Positions 53,125-62,124 are shown, numbered from the stretch's first letter. The stretch is 64,000 bases of DNA from Clostridiales bacterium (GCA_019420945.1 JAHZGF010000013.1:62001-126000); one strand, 5' to 3'. The notes: generated from the sequence alone by a model not told the origin. Made by a program: numbers and translations.

Positions 53125-54109
53125 CCCGCCACCTCCAATTGGGCGTATAGTCTGTAAGGGCAAGCGCCATAGTGACGCCGTTCCCCGCTATTTTCTTACA
53201 CAGCAGCTTACCGCCGCTGCCCAGCACCGCAGAGCGTTCGCATACGTTGTCCACTCCTACGGTCTGTTCCACAAAGGCAGAACCGGAAAACTCCCCCTGC
53301 ACCTGGTTCAGTTCCAGGGCAGAAAAGGTCTCCAGAGGCCAGTTGTGGGCTGTGCAGAAGGCCAGCAGCCCCGGCTCCCTGGCCTTCAAATCCAGGGAGC
53401 AGACCTTGACGATGGCCTGTGTCGGAACGCCAGAGGCCTCCAACAGGGTCTGGAACAGGCCCTCAATTTGCGCTTGGGTGGTCCCCTTCCTGCAGCCCAC
53501 CCCCAGAATTCCGATCCGGGGCACCGCCCAGAGGGCTTCTGCCTCCTCCCCGGGGGTCATGGAAAGCCGAATATCACAGGGACCATCCTGGGCCAACTTC
53601 ACGCCTTTAGGCGGCTTTCCCTCAACAGGGAAATCGCTGCAACAGACCAAGGTTTGACCCGCCAAAAGTTTGCCGGAGACCACTTTGATCCGCTCCGGAT
53701 TCATAATGGTGCAGTTTTGCCGCTTGGTCCACTCGTCCACCGCAAACACGCCCCGGCAATCCGTGGCAGTGGTCACCACCGGGATTGCGCCGCAGACGGC
53801 AGCGATGTGTCGGGCCAGGTCGTTGGCACCCCCAAGATGGCCGCTGAGCACCGGCACCGCAAAGGTACCGGACTCATCCACTGCCACCACCGCCGGGTCG
53901 GTAACCTTACTGCGCACATGGGGGGCAATGGCCCGGACAGCGATGCCCACCGCGCCAATGAAAACCAGATCTTCCCGGTTCCGAAAACCTTCGGCGGTCC
54001 AATTCTCCATGGAAAAGCCCGGGGTAAAACGGCTGACCTGGCCTCCTAAGGCCTGAGACAATCGCTCCGCCAGAGCTTGTCCCCGGTCAGTAAAAGTCAG
54101 ATATTTCAT
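53117..54109 (-). CDS. cbiG: Cobalt-precorrin-5A hydrolase
   Basis: CbiG opens the delta-lactone, releasing the extruded C20 two-carbon unit. The 330-residue protein has the N-terminal FIGAVGIAVRAIAPHV and SGHLGGANDLARHIA, and a C-terminal CobE-like domain with GIGCRKG-type GILGVGCRKGTTQAQIE. Length is normal. Start overlaps cbiF (ATGA). Confidence 0.95.
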   Translation of the reverse strand: MKYLTFTDRGQALAERLSQALGGQVSRFTPGFSMENWTAEGFRNREDLVFIGAVGIAVRAIAPHVRSKVTDPAVVAVDESGTFAVPVLSGHLGGANDLARHIAAVCGAIPVVTTATDCRGVFAVDEWTKRQNCTIMNPERIKVVSGKLLAGQTLVCCSDFPVEGKPPKGVKLAQDGPCDIRLSMTPGEEAEALWAVPRIGILGVGCRKGTTQAQIEGLFQTLLEASGVPTQAIVKVCSLDLKAREPGLLAFCTAHNWPLETFSALELNQVQGEFSGSAFVEQTVGVDNVCERSAVLGSGGKLLCKKIAGNGVTMALALTDYTPNWRWRDE

Positions 54110-54861
54110 AGAGTGGCCTGGCGGTAGCCAGTGGTGAAACTGGGGTCATAGAGCTTGCTCCGGTCATAACGGTTGCCCAGGAAATCTCCCACCAGCACCA
54201 GTGCAGTCTTGGAAATGCCATGTTCTGCTCCGGCCTGGGCCAGCTTGCCCAGGGGGGTATAGACCACCTTTTCTTCCGGCCAGGTGGCTTTATAAACCAA
54301 AGCAGTGGGGGTGTCCTCGGTATAGGCGCCCTGCAGCAAAGCCTCCTGAAGCCCCTCCAACATACCGGCAGAGAGGAAGATTACCATGGTGCAGCCGTGC
54401 TGGGCCATGGAGACAATGCCTTCCCGTTCCGGCACCGGAGTCCGCCCCGCCATCCGGGTGATAATGACACTCTGGCTCACCCCGGGCAGGGTATACTCTC
54501 CATGCACCGCTGCGGCGGCTCCGCAGAAACTGGACACGCCGGGAGTCACATCAAAAGCAATGTTTCGCTTTTCCAGCTCATCCATCTGCTCCCGGATGGC
54601 TCCGTAGAGGCTGGGATCTCCGGTATGGAGCCGGACGGTGGTCAAGCCCTCCTGCTCCGCCCGCTCCACTTCTGCAATCACCTGTTCCAGGGTCATTTCC
54701 GCACTGTTATAGATGCGGCAATCCTCCCGGCACAGCCCCAGAATCACAGGATTCACCAGACTGCCGGCATAGATCACCACATCCGCCTGCTTCAACAATT
54801 CCGCACCCCGCAGGGTGATCAGGTCCGGCGCTCCGGACCCGGCTCCCACAAAATGTACCAC
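54106..54861 (-). CDS. cbiF: Cobalt-precorrin-4 C11-methyltransferase
   Basis: The 251-residue class III methyltransferase shows HFVGAGSGAPDLITLRG, the SAM-contact region LHTGDPSLYGAIREQMDEL, VTPGVSSFCGAAAAVHGEYTL and VSQSVIITRMAGRTPVPE, matching CbiF/CobM. It starts 4 bases after cbiL. Confidence 0.96.
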   Translation of the reverse strand: MVHFVGAGSGAPDLITLRGAELLKQADVVIYAGSLVNPVILGLCREDCRIYNSAEMTLEQVIAEVERAEQEGLTTVRLHTGDPSLYGAIREQMDELEKRNIAFDVTPGVSSFCGAAAAVHGEYTLPGVSQSVIITRMAGRTPVPEREGIVSMAQHGCTMVIFLSAGMLEGLQEALLQGAYTEDTPTALVYKATWPEEKVVYTPLGKLAQAGAEHGISKTALVLVGDFLGNRYDRSKLYDPSFTTGYRQATL

Positions 54862-54865
54862 AGTA

Positions 54866-55561
54866 TTACTCCTTTACGATGATGGTTGTGAAATAGCTTA
54901 AGCGTTCCGGCAGCTCCCGCAGATTTTTGGACACCAGCTCCTCCGGCAGGCCGCAGTTGGCCACCAGAGCGGCCCGGTCCAGCATCCCCTGCGCTTCCAG
55001 AGCGCTCCTGACCTCATCCAAGTGAATGCCAGACTTCATCAGCACCTTGCTGCCGGGGAAATTCATGGCATATTCGTCCAGCTCCACATTACCGGGGACA
55101 ATGGCCAAAGGCCGGTCCGTTTCTGTAAGGCTGATCCCCAGCCGGGCCGCCGCCGCACTGAAGCTGGTGACGCCGGGGACCATAACGCAGTCAAACCCCT
55201 GCGCTTCCAGCCGGTCTATCAGCGGAGTACAGGAGGCGTAAACTGCCACGTCTCCCAACACCGCCATGGCCACATCCTGGCCCTGAGTGAGCCGGCGGGC
55301 AATCTCCTCCGCCGCCAAATCATGGGCCTCCTGACGGCCGGACAGGGCCACCGCCATGGTGAGGTCCAGGGGCAGAATCTCTTTTTCCGTCAGATCCACT
55401 GCCCCCCGGGCGATATCCAGGGCCAGCATCCCGCCGGAACGGGTCCGGGGTGCTGCCACCACCGGGCAGGCCTCCAGAGTTCGGCAGGCTTTCAGGGTCA
55501 ATAGCTCCGGATCCCCGGGACCCACCCCCACCGCATAAAATGTTCCTCTCTTTACTTCCAT
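54866..55561 (-). CDS. cbiL: Cobalt-precorrin-2 C20-methyltransferase
   Basis: The 231-residue class III methyltransferase begins GTFYAVGVGPGDPELLTLKA and contains AVLGDVAVYASC and VPGVTSFSAAAARLGISL, the CbiL/CobI pattern. ATG at 55561 overlaps the cbiD end by 10 bases; the longer upstream frame is a cbiD shadow. Confidence 0.95.
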   Translation of the reverse strand: MEVKRGTFYAVGVGPGDPELLTLKACRTLEACPVVAAPRTRSGGMLALDIARGAVDLTEKEILPLDLTMAVALSGRQEAHDLAAEEIARRLTQGQDVAMAVLGDVAVYASCTPLIDRLEAQGFDCVMVPGVTSFSAAAARLGISLTETDRPLAIVPGNVELDEYAMNFPGSKVLMKSGIHLDEVRSALEAQGMLDRAALVANCGLPEELVSKNLRELPERLSYFTTIIVKE

Positions 55562-56685
55562 CGTCTTAAAATCTCCTGTGCTTCTGAGGTCATCCCCAGA
55601 ATTCCGTATTGAGTGGAAAACAGAACTGCCCCCACCCGGTATTCGCCCTCTGCCCGATGCCGCAGGTGCCGTTCTACCGCCTTGGTAATGCTGTCCATCA
55701 CCGGCTGCCGCAGGGAGCACTCCTCCAAAATCGCCAAACAGGCGTCGGAGGTGGCAGCATCCATCAACTGGCGGCATACGGTCTGGTCAGCTCCACAGAC
55801 CGCCGCATGGGCGCAGAACAGCTCGATGCGGCAATCTGCAAATCGGCTGTGGGTGTTCATGATACCACCAGCCAACTTGGCCAGCTTGCCCACATGGCCC
55901 ACCAGCAGCACATCTTCATAGCCCTGGGCCATAATTTCATCCAGGGCGTCTCCAATGAAGTTGGAGCATTTCACCACGGGAATACCCAGCTTGTCGAGGC
56001 CCTGATCCTGCAAAAAATCCATTCCGTAGTTGCCGGGGGTGAGAATGACCCGGCGCCAGCCCTGGGCCCGGTAAGACCGCAACTCCAGAGCGATGGTGTC
56101 AATGAGAGCCTGCATACTCATGGGCTCCACAATACCGGAGGTACCCAAAATGGAGATACCACCCTCAATGCCTAAGGAAGGGTTAAAGGTTTTCGCCCCG
56201 ATGGTCTCCCCTTCCGGCACCGAGATCACCACCCGGAAACCGCAATTCTCTCCTGCTGCCCAGCGAACATCCTCCAGGGCCTGGGCGATCATCTGCCGGG
56301 GTACATGGTTGATGGCCGCCGCTCCCACTGGTTGATCCAGTCCGGGTTTGGTCACCCGGCCTACGCCGGTGCCCCCGTCAATTTCAATCATGCCATCGTC
56401 AGTCATGGTGACTTCAGCGCAGATCAGGGCGCCGGCAGTCCGGTCGATGTCGTCCCCCGCGTCCTTGCGGACACCGCAGAGGGCGGTATTTCCCTCCATC
56501 CGGCACTCCTCCAGAGGCACCTCCACCCGTAAACCCTTGGGGGTGGTCAGGGCCACCGTCTCCGGCCACCGGCCCGTCAGCAGTTTTTGGGCCGCCCCAG
56601 AGGCCGCCAGAGCAGCACAGGTGCCGGTGGTAAAGCCACAGCGCAGCTTTTTTCCGCCGGAATAAATGTAGTGCTCAAAGGCCAT
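55552..56685 (-). CDS. cbiD: Cobalt-precorrin-5B C1-methyltransferase
   Basis: CbiD methylates C1 in the anaerobic route and is diagnostic of it. The 377-residue protein has the N-terminal LRCGFTTGTCAALAASGAAQ, GGTGVGRVTKPGL, GISILGTSGIVEPMS and GNYGMDFL motifs. ATG at 56685 with AGGGG about 10 bases before it; the start overlaps the ABC gene by 11 bases. Confidence 0.96.
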   Translation of the reverse strand: MAFEHYIYSGGKKLRCGFTTGTCAALAASGAAQKLLTGRWPETVALTTPKGLRVEVPLEECRMEGNTALCGVRKDAGDDIDRTAGALICAEVTMTDDGMIEIDGGTGVGRVTKPGLDQPVGAAAINHVPRQMIAQALEDVRWAAGENCGFRVVISVPEGETIGAKTFNPSLGIEGGISILGTSGIVEPMSMQALIDTIALELRSYRAQGWRRVILTPGNYGMDFLQDQGLDKLGIPVVKCSNFIGDALDEIMAQGYEDVLLVGHVGKLAKLAGGIMNTHSRFADCRIELFCAHAAVCGADQTVCRQLMDAATSDACLAILEECSLRQPVMDSITKAVERHLRHRAEGEYRVGAVLFSTQYGILGMTSEAQEILRRWK

Positions 56686-57784
56686 AGCGCAATTTCCCCT
56701 GTCGCTCCGCATAGTCCCTCAATTCCCGCAGCGGTTCTGCCTGGTCGGACATCTCCGCTGGGGATAAGGTACACACCGTGTATTCCGTGGTATCAATCCA
56801 GTGCTTGGCACACGCTAAACATTCCTCTGTCAGTGGCGAAAACGCTTTTTGCGCCACAATATCCATGGCCAAGGCCCGGGCCACAGGATAGTCCAAGTCA
56901 TTGGTCCAAAGCACGCCTGCGGCAAAGGGAATTCCCTGCCGCTGAAGCTGCCGGAACACATGGGTGCCGGTGCCGTTTCCTCCCAGCACAAATACTTTAG
57001 GCTCTCCTGTCGGCTTTTCCAGCTCCAGGCCGCCACTGTGAAAGTCGAAATCTCCTATACTGACACCGTAAAGGGACTCAATATAGCCCGGAACAAAAAT
57101 TTCCTCCGGGGTACCGAATCGCTCTACCCGGTCTCCCTTGATACAGGCCAGCTTATGGGAAATCCGCTGGGCCAGATCCACCTCATGCAGTGACATTACC
57201 ACGGTGAGGTGCTGTTCACGGGATAGCTGCTGCACCATCGAAAGGAATTCCAGCTTATATCTGATATCCAAAAACGAGGTGGGCTCGTCCAGCACCAGTA
57301 CCTCCGGTTCCTGGCACAGGGCCCGAGCCAGCAGCACCCGCTGCTTCTGGCCATCGCTGATCTGTTCAAAATCTCGCTGGGCCAGCTCAGTGATGTGAAC
57401 CAACTCCATGGCCTCCCGGACTTTGGCATGGTCATGCTGGGTCAGCACGCCAAATTTACCGGTATAGGGATAGCGGCCGGTGGATACAACCTCCTCACAG
57501 GTCATCAGCTCTGTTTTGACCCGCTGGGTGAGCACCACCGCCATCTGTTTGGCCAAACGGCTGTTGTTCATCCCGGCCAGGTCATTTCCTCCCAAATAGA
57601 CCGCTCCACCCAGAGGCGCCAACTGGCGTATGATACTCTTCAGTATTGTGGTCTTTCCGGCGCCATTGGGGCCGATCAGCGTTAAAATCTCTCCCTTTTG
57701 GAGAGAAAGGCAAATATCCCGGATCAGCGGCTGCTGACGGTAGCCCACCGTCAGGCCGTCAGTCTGAAAATATGGGCTTTCCAT
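56675..57784 (-). CDS. Cobalamin/corrinoid-type ABC transporter ATP-binding protein
   Basis: The 369-residue protein has a FecE/BtuD-like ATPase domain (1-255): Walker A LIGPNGAGKTTILK, signature QISDGQKQRVLLARAL, Walker B VLVLDEPTSFLDI and switch His SLHEVDLA. An extra C-terminal domain (about 265-355) contains VFVLGGNGTGTHVFRQL and resembles a small Rossmann-type module, not part of a usual BtuD (about 250). The signature Gly-Gly is SDGQ, seen in some FecE members. Part of the btuF-btuC-btuD group at the start of the operon. Confidence 0.92.
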   Translation of the reverse strand: MESPYFQTDGLTVGYRQQPLIRDICLSLQKGEILTLIGPNGAGKTTILKSIIRQLAPLGGAVYLGGNDLAGMNNSRLAKQMAVVLTQRVKTELMTCEEVVSTGRYPYTGKFGVLTQHDHAKVREAMELVHITELAQRDFEQISDGQKQRVLLARALCQEPEVLVLDEPTSFLDIRYKLEFLSMVQQLSREQHLTVVMSLHEVDLAQRISHKLACIKGDRVERFGTPEEIFVPGYIESLYGVSIGDFDFHSGGLELEKPTGEPKVFVLGGNGTGTHVFRQLQRQGIPFAAGVLWTNDLDYPVARALAMDIVAQKAFSPLTEECLACAKHWIDTTEYTVCTLSPAEMSDQAEPLRELRDYAERQGKLRYGL

Positions 57785-57788
57785 GCGC

Positions 57789-58802
57789 TCACGCCCCCTT
57801 GGATCTCTGCCGATGGATCAAAATCCAGATGACCACCGGCGCGCCGAAAATGGCGGTAACGGTACTGATGCTGAGTTCCGTGGGTGAAAATGCCGTCCGG
57901 GCCAGAAGATCGCACAGCTGGCAGAACACGGCCCCGCCCAAAAAACAGCCCGGGATCATAATCAGGGGCTTGGTGGTACGGAACAGGCTTTTCACCAGGT
58001 GGGGGACGGCGATACCCACAAAAGACACCGGACCGGCGAAGGCGGTGACACAGGCCGCCATGACACTGGACAGCAGCACCAACAGCGTTCGAAACAGCGG
58101 AATATTGACGCCCACGCTCCGGGCATACCCCTCCCCCATCAGATAGGCGCTGATGGGCTTGGAGAGGAAAAACGTGCAGGCCAGAGAGGCCAACACCACC
58201 ACGGCCATAACCGGAATATTGCTCCAGGTGATGCCGGAAAAGCTGCCCATAGACCAGTTATGCAGGTTGACGATGTCGGCGTCATCCGCAAAGGTCACGA
58301 TAAAATCCGTGATGGCGGAACAGATATAGCCCACCATGACGCCGCTGATAATCAAAATGGACATTCGGTCCACCAGCCGGGCCATGAGCAGTACAAATCC
58401 CATGGAAGCCAGCGCCCCCAAAAATGCAGCGCCGATCATTTCCAGACTGGAAAGATAGGATGCCGTACTCAGGGAGAATACCATGGCAATGGCCACCACC
58501 AGCTTGGCACCCGAGGAGATACCCAGAATAAAGGGACCTGCAATGGGGTTGTGGAAGAAGGTCTGCAGCAGATATCCCGCCAGGGCCAGCGTTCCCCCCA
58601 GAAGGATGGCGGCCAGGGCCCGGGGCAGCCGCAGCCGCAGCACAATATCTCCATAGGTACTGCCGGAATCCTGTCCCCCCAGGATGCGCAAACAGTCCCC
58701 CAGAGGGATATTGACGCTGCCGATACAGACGCTGAGCAGAAGGCTGACCAGCGTCAGTACCGCCAGAGCGGCAAAGGCCAGACAATAATGCTTGTGTTTC
58801 AT
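57789..58802 (-). CDS. FecCD/BtuC-family ABC transporter permease
   Basis: The ~337-residue membrane protein has about 9-10 hydrophobic segments and FecCD motifs RLPRALAAILLGGTLALAG, NPIAGPFILGISSGA, the coupling region ARSVGVN and GPVSFVGIAVPHLVKSL. Imports cobalamin, corrinoid, heme or siderophore; the operon favours corrinoids. ATG at 58802, five bases after GGAG; a GTG at 58808 overlapping the binding-protein stop is the alternative. Confidence 0.93.
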   Translation of the reverse strand: MKHKHYCLAFAALAVLTLVSLLLSVCIGSVNIPLGDCLRILGGQDSGSTYGDIVLRLRLPRALAAILLGGTLALAGYLLQTFFHNPIAGPFILGISSGAKLVVAIAMVFSLSTASYLSSLEMIGAAFLGALASMGFVLLMARLVDRMSILIISGVMVGYICSAITDFIVTFADDADIVNLHNWSMGSFSGITWSNIPVMAVVVLASLACTFFLSKPISAYLMGEGYARSVGVNIPLFRTLLVLLSSVMAACVTAFAGPVSFVGIAVPHLVKSLFRTTKPLIMIPGCFLGGAVFCQLCDLLARTAFSPTELSISTVTAIFGAPVVIWILIHRQRSKGA

Positions 58803-58804
58803 AA

Positions 58805-59950
58805 TCACTCCAAAGGATAAAGGAAGGTCATCTGTTCCGTTTCGTCAGACAGCATGGCGTTGAGATCCTGAACAAAGGTACCCAACTGCATGGAGGACTG
58901 GTACAGATTCTCAGTGGTGCAGTAGACATGTCCCTCCTGGACTGCCTTAAAATTGGCGAACAAATCATTCTTGGCCAGCAGATCATCCAGAGTATTCATC
59001 TCCCCCATGATGGAGCTGTTGTAGATGATATAGTCCGCATCCTTGGCGGTCATGTAAAAGGCCTCCATCTGGATGGTGGCAGTGCTGGTGTTGGACCCTT
59101 CCTCTGCTTTCAATTCCGGAAAGGCGTAGGTACCGCCGGCAATCTCGATGAGCTTGGCCACATAGTCAGTGCTGCGCCGCACCACCGCCGCGCCGTTGGT
59201 ATTCAGATAGAAGAAGGCCACAGTTTTTCCGGTGCTCACTTCTTTCAGCTGCTCAAAGGCCTGCTCCTGTTCCGCAAAGGCCTGTTCCGCCTGTTCCAAA
59301 TGGTCTGTCAGCAGGCCGTAGAGTTTGACCCACTCCATGCGGCCTAAGGGACTGGATTCGTGGCTGGAATGGTCTACCATCACAGGGATACCCAAATCAA
59401 CCAGTTCCTCTCTTGCCTTTGGGTTATGATAGATCATCGTATTCTCGATGGTCAAATCACACCCCTCAGAACAAATCAGTTCATAGTCCGGAGCGGAGTA
59501 TTTACCAGCATACGCCAGCTCCCCTGCCCGCAGCGCATCGGCTACCCCAGGCAAATACCAGCCATCCTCATCCAATCCCACAAACCGGATGGAGGACAGA
59601 GCGTCCGCCGACAGGAACATATCCATGGAAGCCGAGGCCACCAGATAGATGTTATTCAAAGGCTGACAGAGCACCGTGATGTCCTCATCCAGTCCTTTGG
59701 GCACTCCAACTCCCTCCGGAACCAGCAGATAGCGGGCCTGGTTGTCCTCCGGGATAGTGATCAAGGCGTATTCGCCATAGTAGTCCACCGTAAACTGCTC
59801 GGCATAGTCCAGCTGCATACTTCCGGTACAGGTCAACTCAGACCAGTCAGGACCAGTGGGGGCGGGGCCTGTCCCGGAAGCATTATGTCCGCAGCCGGCC
59901 AGGGCCAACAGCAGCATCAAGGCCAAAAGGCCACTGATAACCCGTTTCAT
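58805..59950 (-). CDS. ABC transporter substrate-binding lipoprotein (BtuF/FecB-like)
   Basis: The 381-residue protein has a lipoprotein signal peptide with lipobox LALAGC (Cys20) and a class III periplasmic-binding fold. Segments such as ALITIPEDNQARYLLVPEGV, GLPVMVDHSS-like LGIPVMVDHSSHESSPLG and KTVAFFYLNTNG are consistent with metal-chelate/corrinoid binding proteins. The ATG overlaps the upstream lipoprotein stop (ATGA), so the two lipoproteins are tightly coupled. Confidence 0.92.
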   Translation of the reverse strand: MKRVISGLLALMLLLALAGCGHNASGTGPAPTGPDWSELTCTGSMQLDYAEQFTVDYYGEYALITIPEDNQARYLLVPEGVGVPKGLDEDITVLCQPLNNIYLVASASMDMFLSADALSSIRFVGLDEDGWYLPGVADALRAGELAYAGKYSAPDYELICSEGCDLTIENTMIYHNPKAREELVDLGIPVMVDHSSHESSPLGRMEWVKLYGLLTDHLEQAEQAFAEQEQAFEQLKEVSTGKTVAFFYLNTNGAAVVRRSTDYVAKLIEIAGGTYAFPELKAEEGSNTSTATIQMEAFYMTAKDADYIIYNSSIMGEMNTLDDLLAKNDLFANFKAVQEGHVYCTTENLYQSSMQLGTFVQDLNAMLSDETEQMTFLYPLE

Positions 59951-60354
59951 TGGGCTTCCTGCACCGAGGCGGCGTCAAAGGTGATCACATACTCCACCTC
60001 ATGAGGATTCCCCATGGCGGTGGTATCGGCGATCACAGGCAGATCCTCATCCAGGGTAGTAACAGGAATCTCAAAGGTGGAACCAGGCTCCAGCGTGGTG
60101 GGCTGGTAGGTCTCCTCGTTCACCACCATGTAATCGTAATTGGAGCTGCTCCAAACCAGGGTAAGGGTCATGGCACCGTCCTGGACGGTCAGCTGGGCGG
60201 GGGATTCCACGCTGGCTTTTCCAGAGCCACCCTCCAGGGCAACCTCCACGGTATAAACGCCGTCAGCCAGAGTCTTGGACTTGCTTCCGCCGCAGCCCGT
60301 CAACATCAGCGCCAGGGCAGCAACCACCAACAGACATGTAACAATACGCTTCAT
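59947..60354 (-). CDS. Small lipoprotein with NEAT-like domain
   Basis: The 135-residue protein has a lipobox LMLTGC followed by one ~105-residue beta domain: LADGVYTVEVALEGG, LTVQDGAMTLTLVWSSSNYDYM and a C-terminal DTTAMGNPHEVEYVITF with a His. The same opening (LADGVYT, LTVxxGxM) occurs in the C-terminal domain of the CbiK-like protein encoded just upstream, so the two share a domain family, perhaps NEAT-like. Coupled to the binding protein by ATGA. I use ATG at 60354, which starts the signal peptide; an ATG 21 bases earlier has no RBS. Possible tetrapyrrole or metal-chelate binding; inferred. Confidence 0.8.
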   Translation of the reverse strand: MKRIVTCLLVVAALALMLTGCGGSKSKTLADGVYTVEVALEGGSGKASVESPAQLTVQDGAMTLTLVWSSSNYDYMVVNEETYQPTTLEPGSTFEIPVTTLDEDLPVIADTTAMGNPHEVEYVITFDAASVQEAQ

Positions 60355-60390
60355 AATACATACACTCTCTTTCATTTTTTATATTTAGCA

Positions 60391-60412
60391 GACAGCCCCT
60401 TAAGGGGTTGTC
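60391..60412. other. Intercistronic hairpin downstream of cbiK
   Basis: GACAACCCC / GGGGCTGTC stem (one mismatch) with a TTAA loop in the 70-base gap after cbiK. No U-tract, so probably mRNA processing or stability. Confidence 0.45.
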
Positions 60413-60424
60413 TTATTTACTCTA

Positions 60425-62032
60425 TTACTGGATTGGCTCCGGATTGGAGACAGAAACCACATGGTCATACCAAGTACCTTTCGCACCCAGAATGGCCAGA
60501 TCAAACTCCTGGTCCAGAGCGGCCACCGGAACGTCAAAGCCATAAACTTCCTCGGTGGTTCCGTCGCTGTAGGTGACGGTGTCCAAGGTGGGTTCCAGCA
60601 CTTGAGCTCCCTCTTTGGCAGCGTCCTCCGCCTTGCCCGGGAAGAGATTCACAATATTTTGGGAAACCAGTGAGATATGAATGGTCATCTGTCCATTTTC
60701 CACCGTCAGGGTCCCCTTGCCGTTCAAAGCCTCGTTGACATGGAACATGCCGCTGTCGGTGTCAAAGTCAGCGGTATACACACCATCCGCCAGCACCTCA
60801 GCAGAAACATCAGAGTTCCCATCTACCATTAAGCCCTGGCTGTCCATGGCTGCCGCAGTGTGGGCAACATAGATGGCCTGGATCTCCTCCATGCCGCCCA
60901 GACCGTCAAGCTGGGTATCTACCGTCTCAAAGCTGCCGGAGGCCAGAAACAGACTCTTCCAGGAGTCCGCCTCTTCCCCGGCCATATCATTGTTGGCGTG
61001 ATCTCCCGCCACCACCATCAGGGGCCGAAGCACCACATGGGTGTAGCCAGCCTCCGCCGCCGCGGCAATAATAGCATCGCAGTCGGTGCCCTCGGGCTCC
61101 CCTTCCACAGTGCCGATGAATACATTTTCATAACCCAGCTGGCTCATCTGGGTCTGCATCTGGCTGTAAGTAACCTTGGCGGTGTGGGAGGTACCGTGAC
61201 CCAGCAGCACAAATGCGGTACCGGCCTGGGCAGCTTCCTCCAAAGAGTCATAGCCCGCCTGGGCTACCGCGCCCGCTACGACAGCCTGGGCCACTGCCGC
61301 CTTATCCTCATTCACCGCGGAGGCGTCATCTCCCACTTCCCCCAGCAGGGGCTCAGCGATAGCCACGAAATCAAACTGATTGGCGTAGGCCTCCACCGCC
61401 TCCACCATCTCGTCATATTCCGAGCCGTGCATCAGATGGGTGGGCTGAACGATAAGCTCTTTCACTCCATTGGCCACCGCCCGGTCCAAGGCCTGCTGGA
61501 TGTTGTCAATTTTCACATCGTCCCGGGCCAGGACATGATTCATAATAATCTGGGAGGTAAAGGCCCGGCGCACTGACCAGTCGGGATTGGCAGCCTGGAT
61601 TGCCTTCTCAATACCACCGATGTCCTTGGCTCGGCTGTCATTGTAGGAGGTGCCAAAGCTGACCACCAGAATCTCCCGCTCCCCGATATCGTCCTGATTC
61701 AGCGGGTCATCCTGAGCGGGATCTCCCGTATCCAGTCCAAAATAGTCCGGGCTGGCGTTTTCTCCCTGTACCAGAGCCTTTTGGGCATCTGTCAGAGCAT
61801 CCCAGCCCTCCCGGGCGGCCCGGCACTGTTCTTCGGTGTCCTCCGTCCACTGCTGGACGTAGATGGCGTCAATCAGCTCCGCCACCGCGTCCGCGGCGGC
61901 CTGATCCTCTGACGTGGAGGAAGCGCTGGATTGCGCCGCAGACTGGCTAACAGATTCCGCTCCGGTGGAACCGCAGGCGGTAAGGGCCAGCAGCATAGCC
62001 GCCATAAAAGCACACAATATTCTTCGTTTCAT
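60425..62032 (-). CDS. cbiK: Exported CbiK-type sirohydrochlorin cobaltochelatase with surface and NEAT-like domains
   Basis: The 535-residue protein has a lipoprotein signal (lipobox LALTAC, Cys20), a helical segment of a type repeated in clostridial surface proteins (about 46-90: VAELIDAIYVQ...GWDALTDAQKALV), the CbiK chelatase domain (about 119-400) and a NEAT-like C-terminal domain (about 414-530). Chelatase motifs are intact: PTHLMHGSEYDEM, the metal His in LLGHGTSHTAK (H279) and VAGDHANNDMAGEEADSW. CbiK inserts cobalt into sirohydrochlorin; here it would act outside the membrane. First gene of the riboswitch-controlled operon and the only chelatase in it. Confidence 0.9.
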   Translation of the reverse strand: MKRRILCAFMAAMLLALTACGSTGAESVSQSAAQSSASSTSEDQAAADAVAELIDAIYVQQWTEDTEEQCRAAREGWDALTDAQKALVQGENASPDYFGLDTGDPAQDDPLNQDDIGEREILVVSFGTSYNDSRAKDIGGIEKAIQAANPDWSVRRAFTSQIIMNHVLARDDVKIDNIQQALDRAVANGVKELIVQPTHLMHGSEYDEMVEAVEAYANQFDFVAIAEPLLGEVGDDASAVNEDKAAVAQAVVAGAVAQAGYDSLEEAAQAGTAFVLLGHGTSHTAKVTYSQMQTQMSQLGYENVFIGTVEGEPEGTDCDAIIAAAAEAGYTHVVLRPLMVVAGDHANNDMAGEEADSWKSLFLASGSFETVDTQLDGLGGMEEIQAIYVAHTAAAMDSQGLMVDGNSDVSAEVLADGVYTADFDTDSGMFHVNEALNGKGTLTVENGQMTIHISLVSQNIVNLFPGKAEDAAKEGAQVLEPTLDTVTYSDGTTEEVYGFDVPVAALDQEFDLAILGAKGTWYDHVVSVSNPEPIQ

Positions 62033-62096
62033 GATCCCATCTCTTTTCGTCTTGTATTTTGTTCCTCACAGGTTCTCTATCAGCTGTCCCGCCGCA

Positions 62097-62124
62097 ACAA
62101 AAAACGGCCGCAAAAGCGACCGTT
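62097..62124 (-). terminator. Riboswitch expression-platform terminator
   Basis: AACGGTCGC / GCGGCCGTT stem (one G-U), 4-base loop, then TTTTTTG on the minus strand, between the riboswitch aptamer and cbiK. Cobalamin binding would be expected to favour it. Confidence 0.82.
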
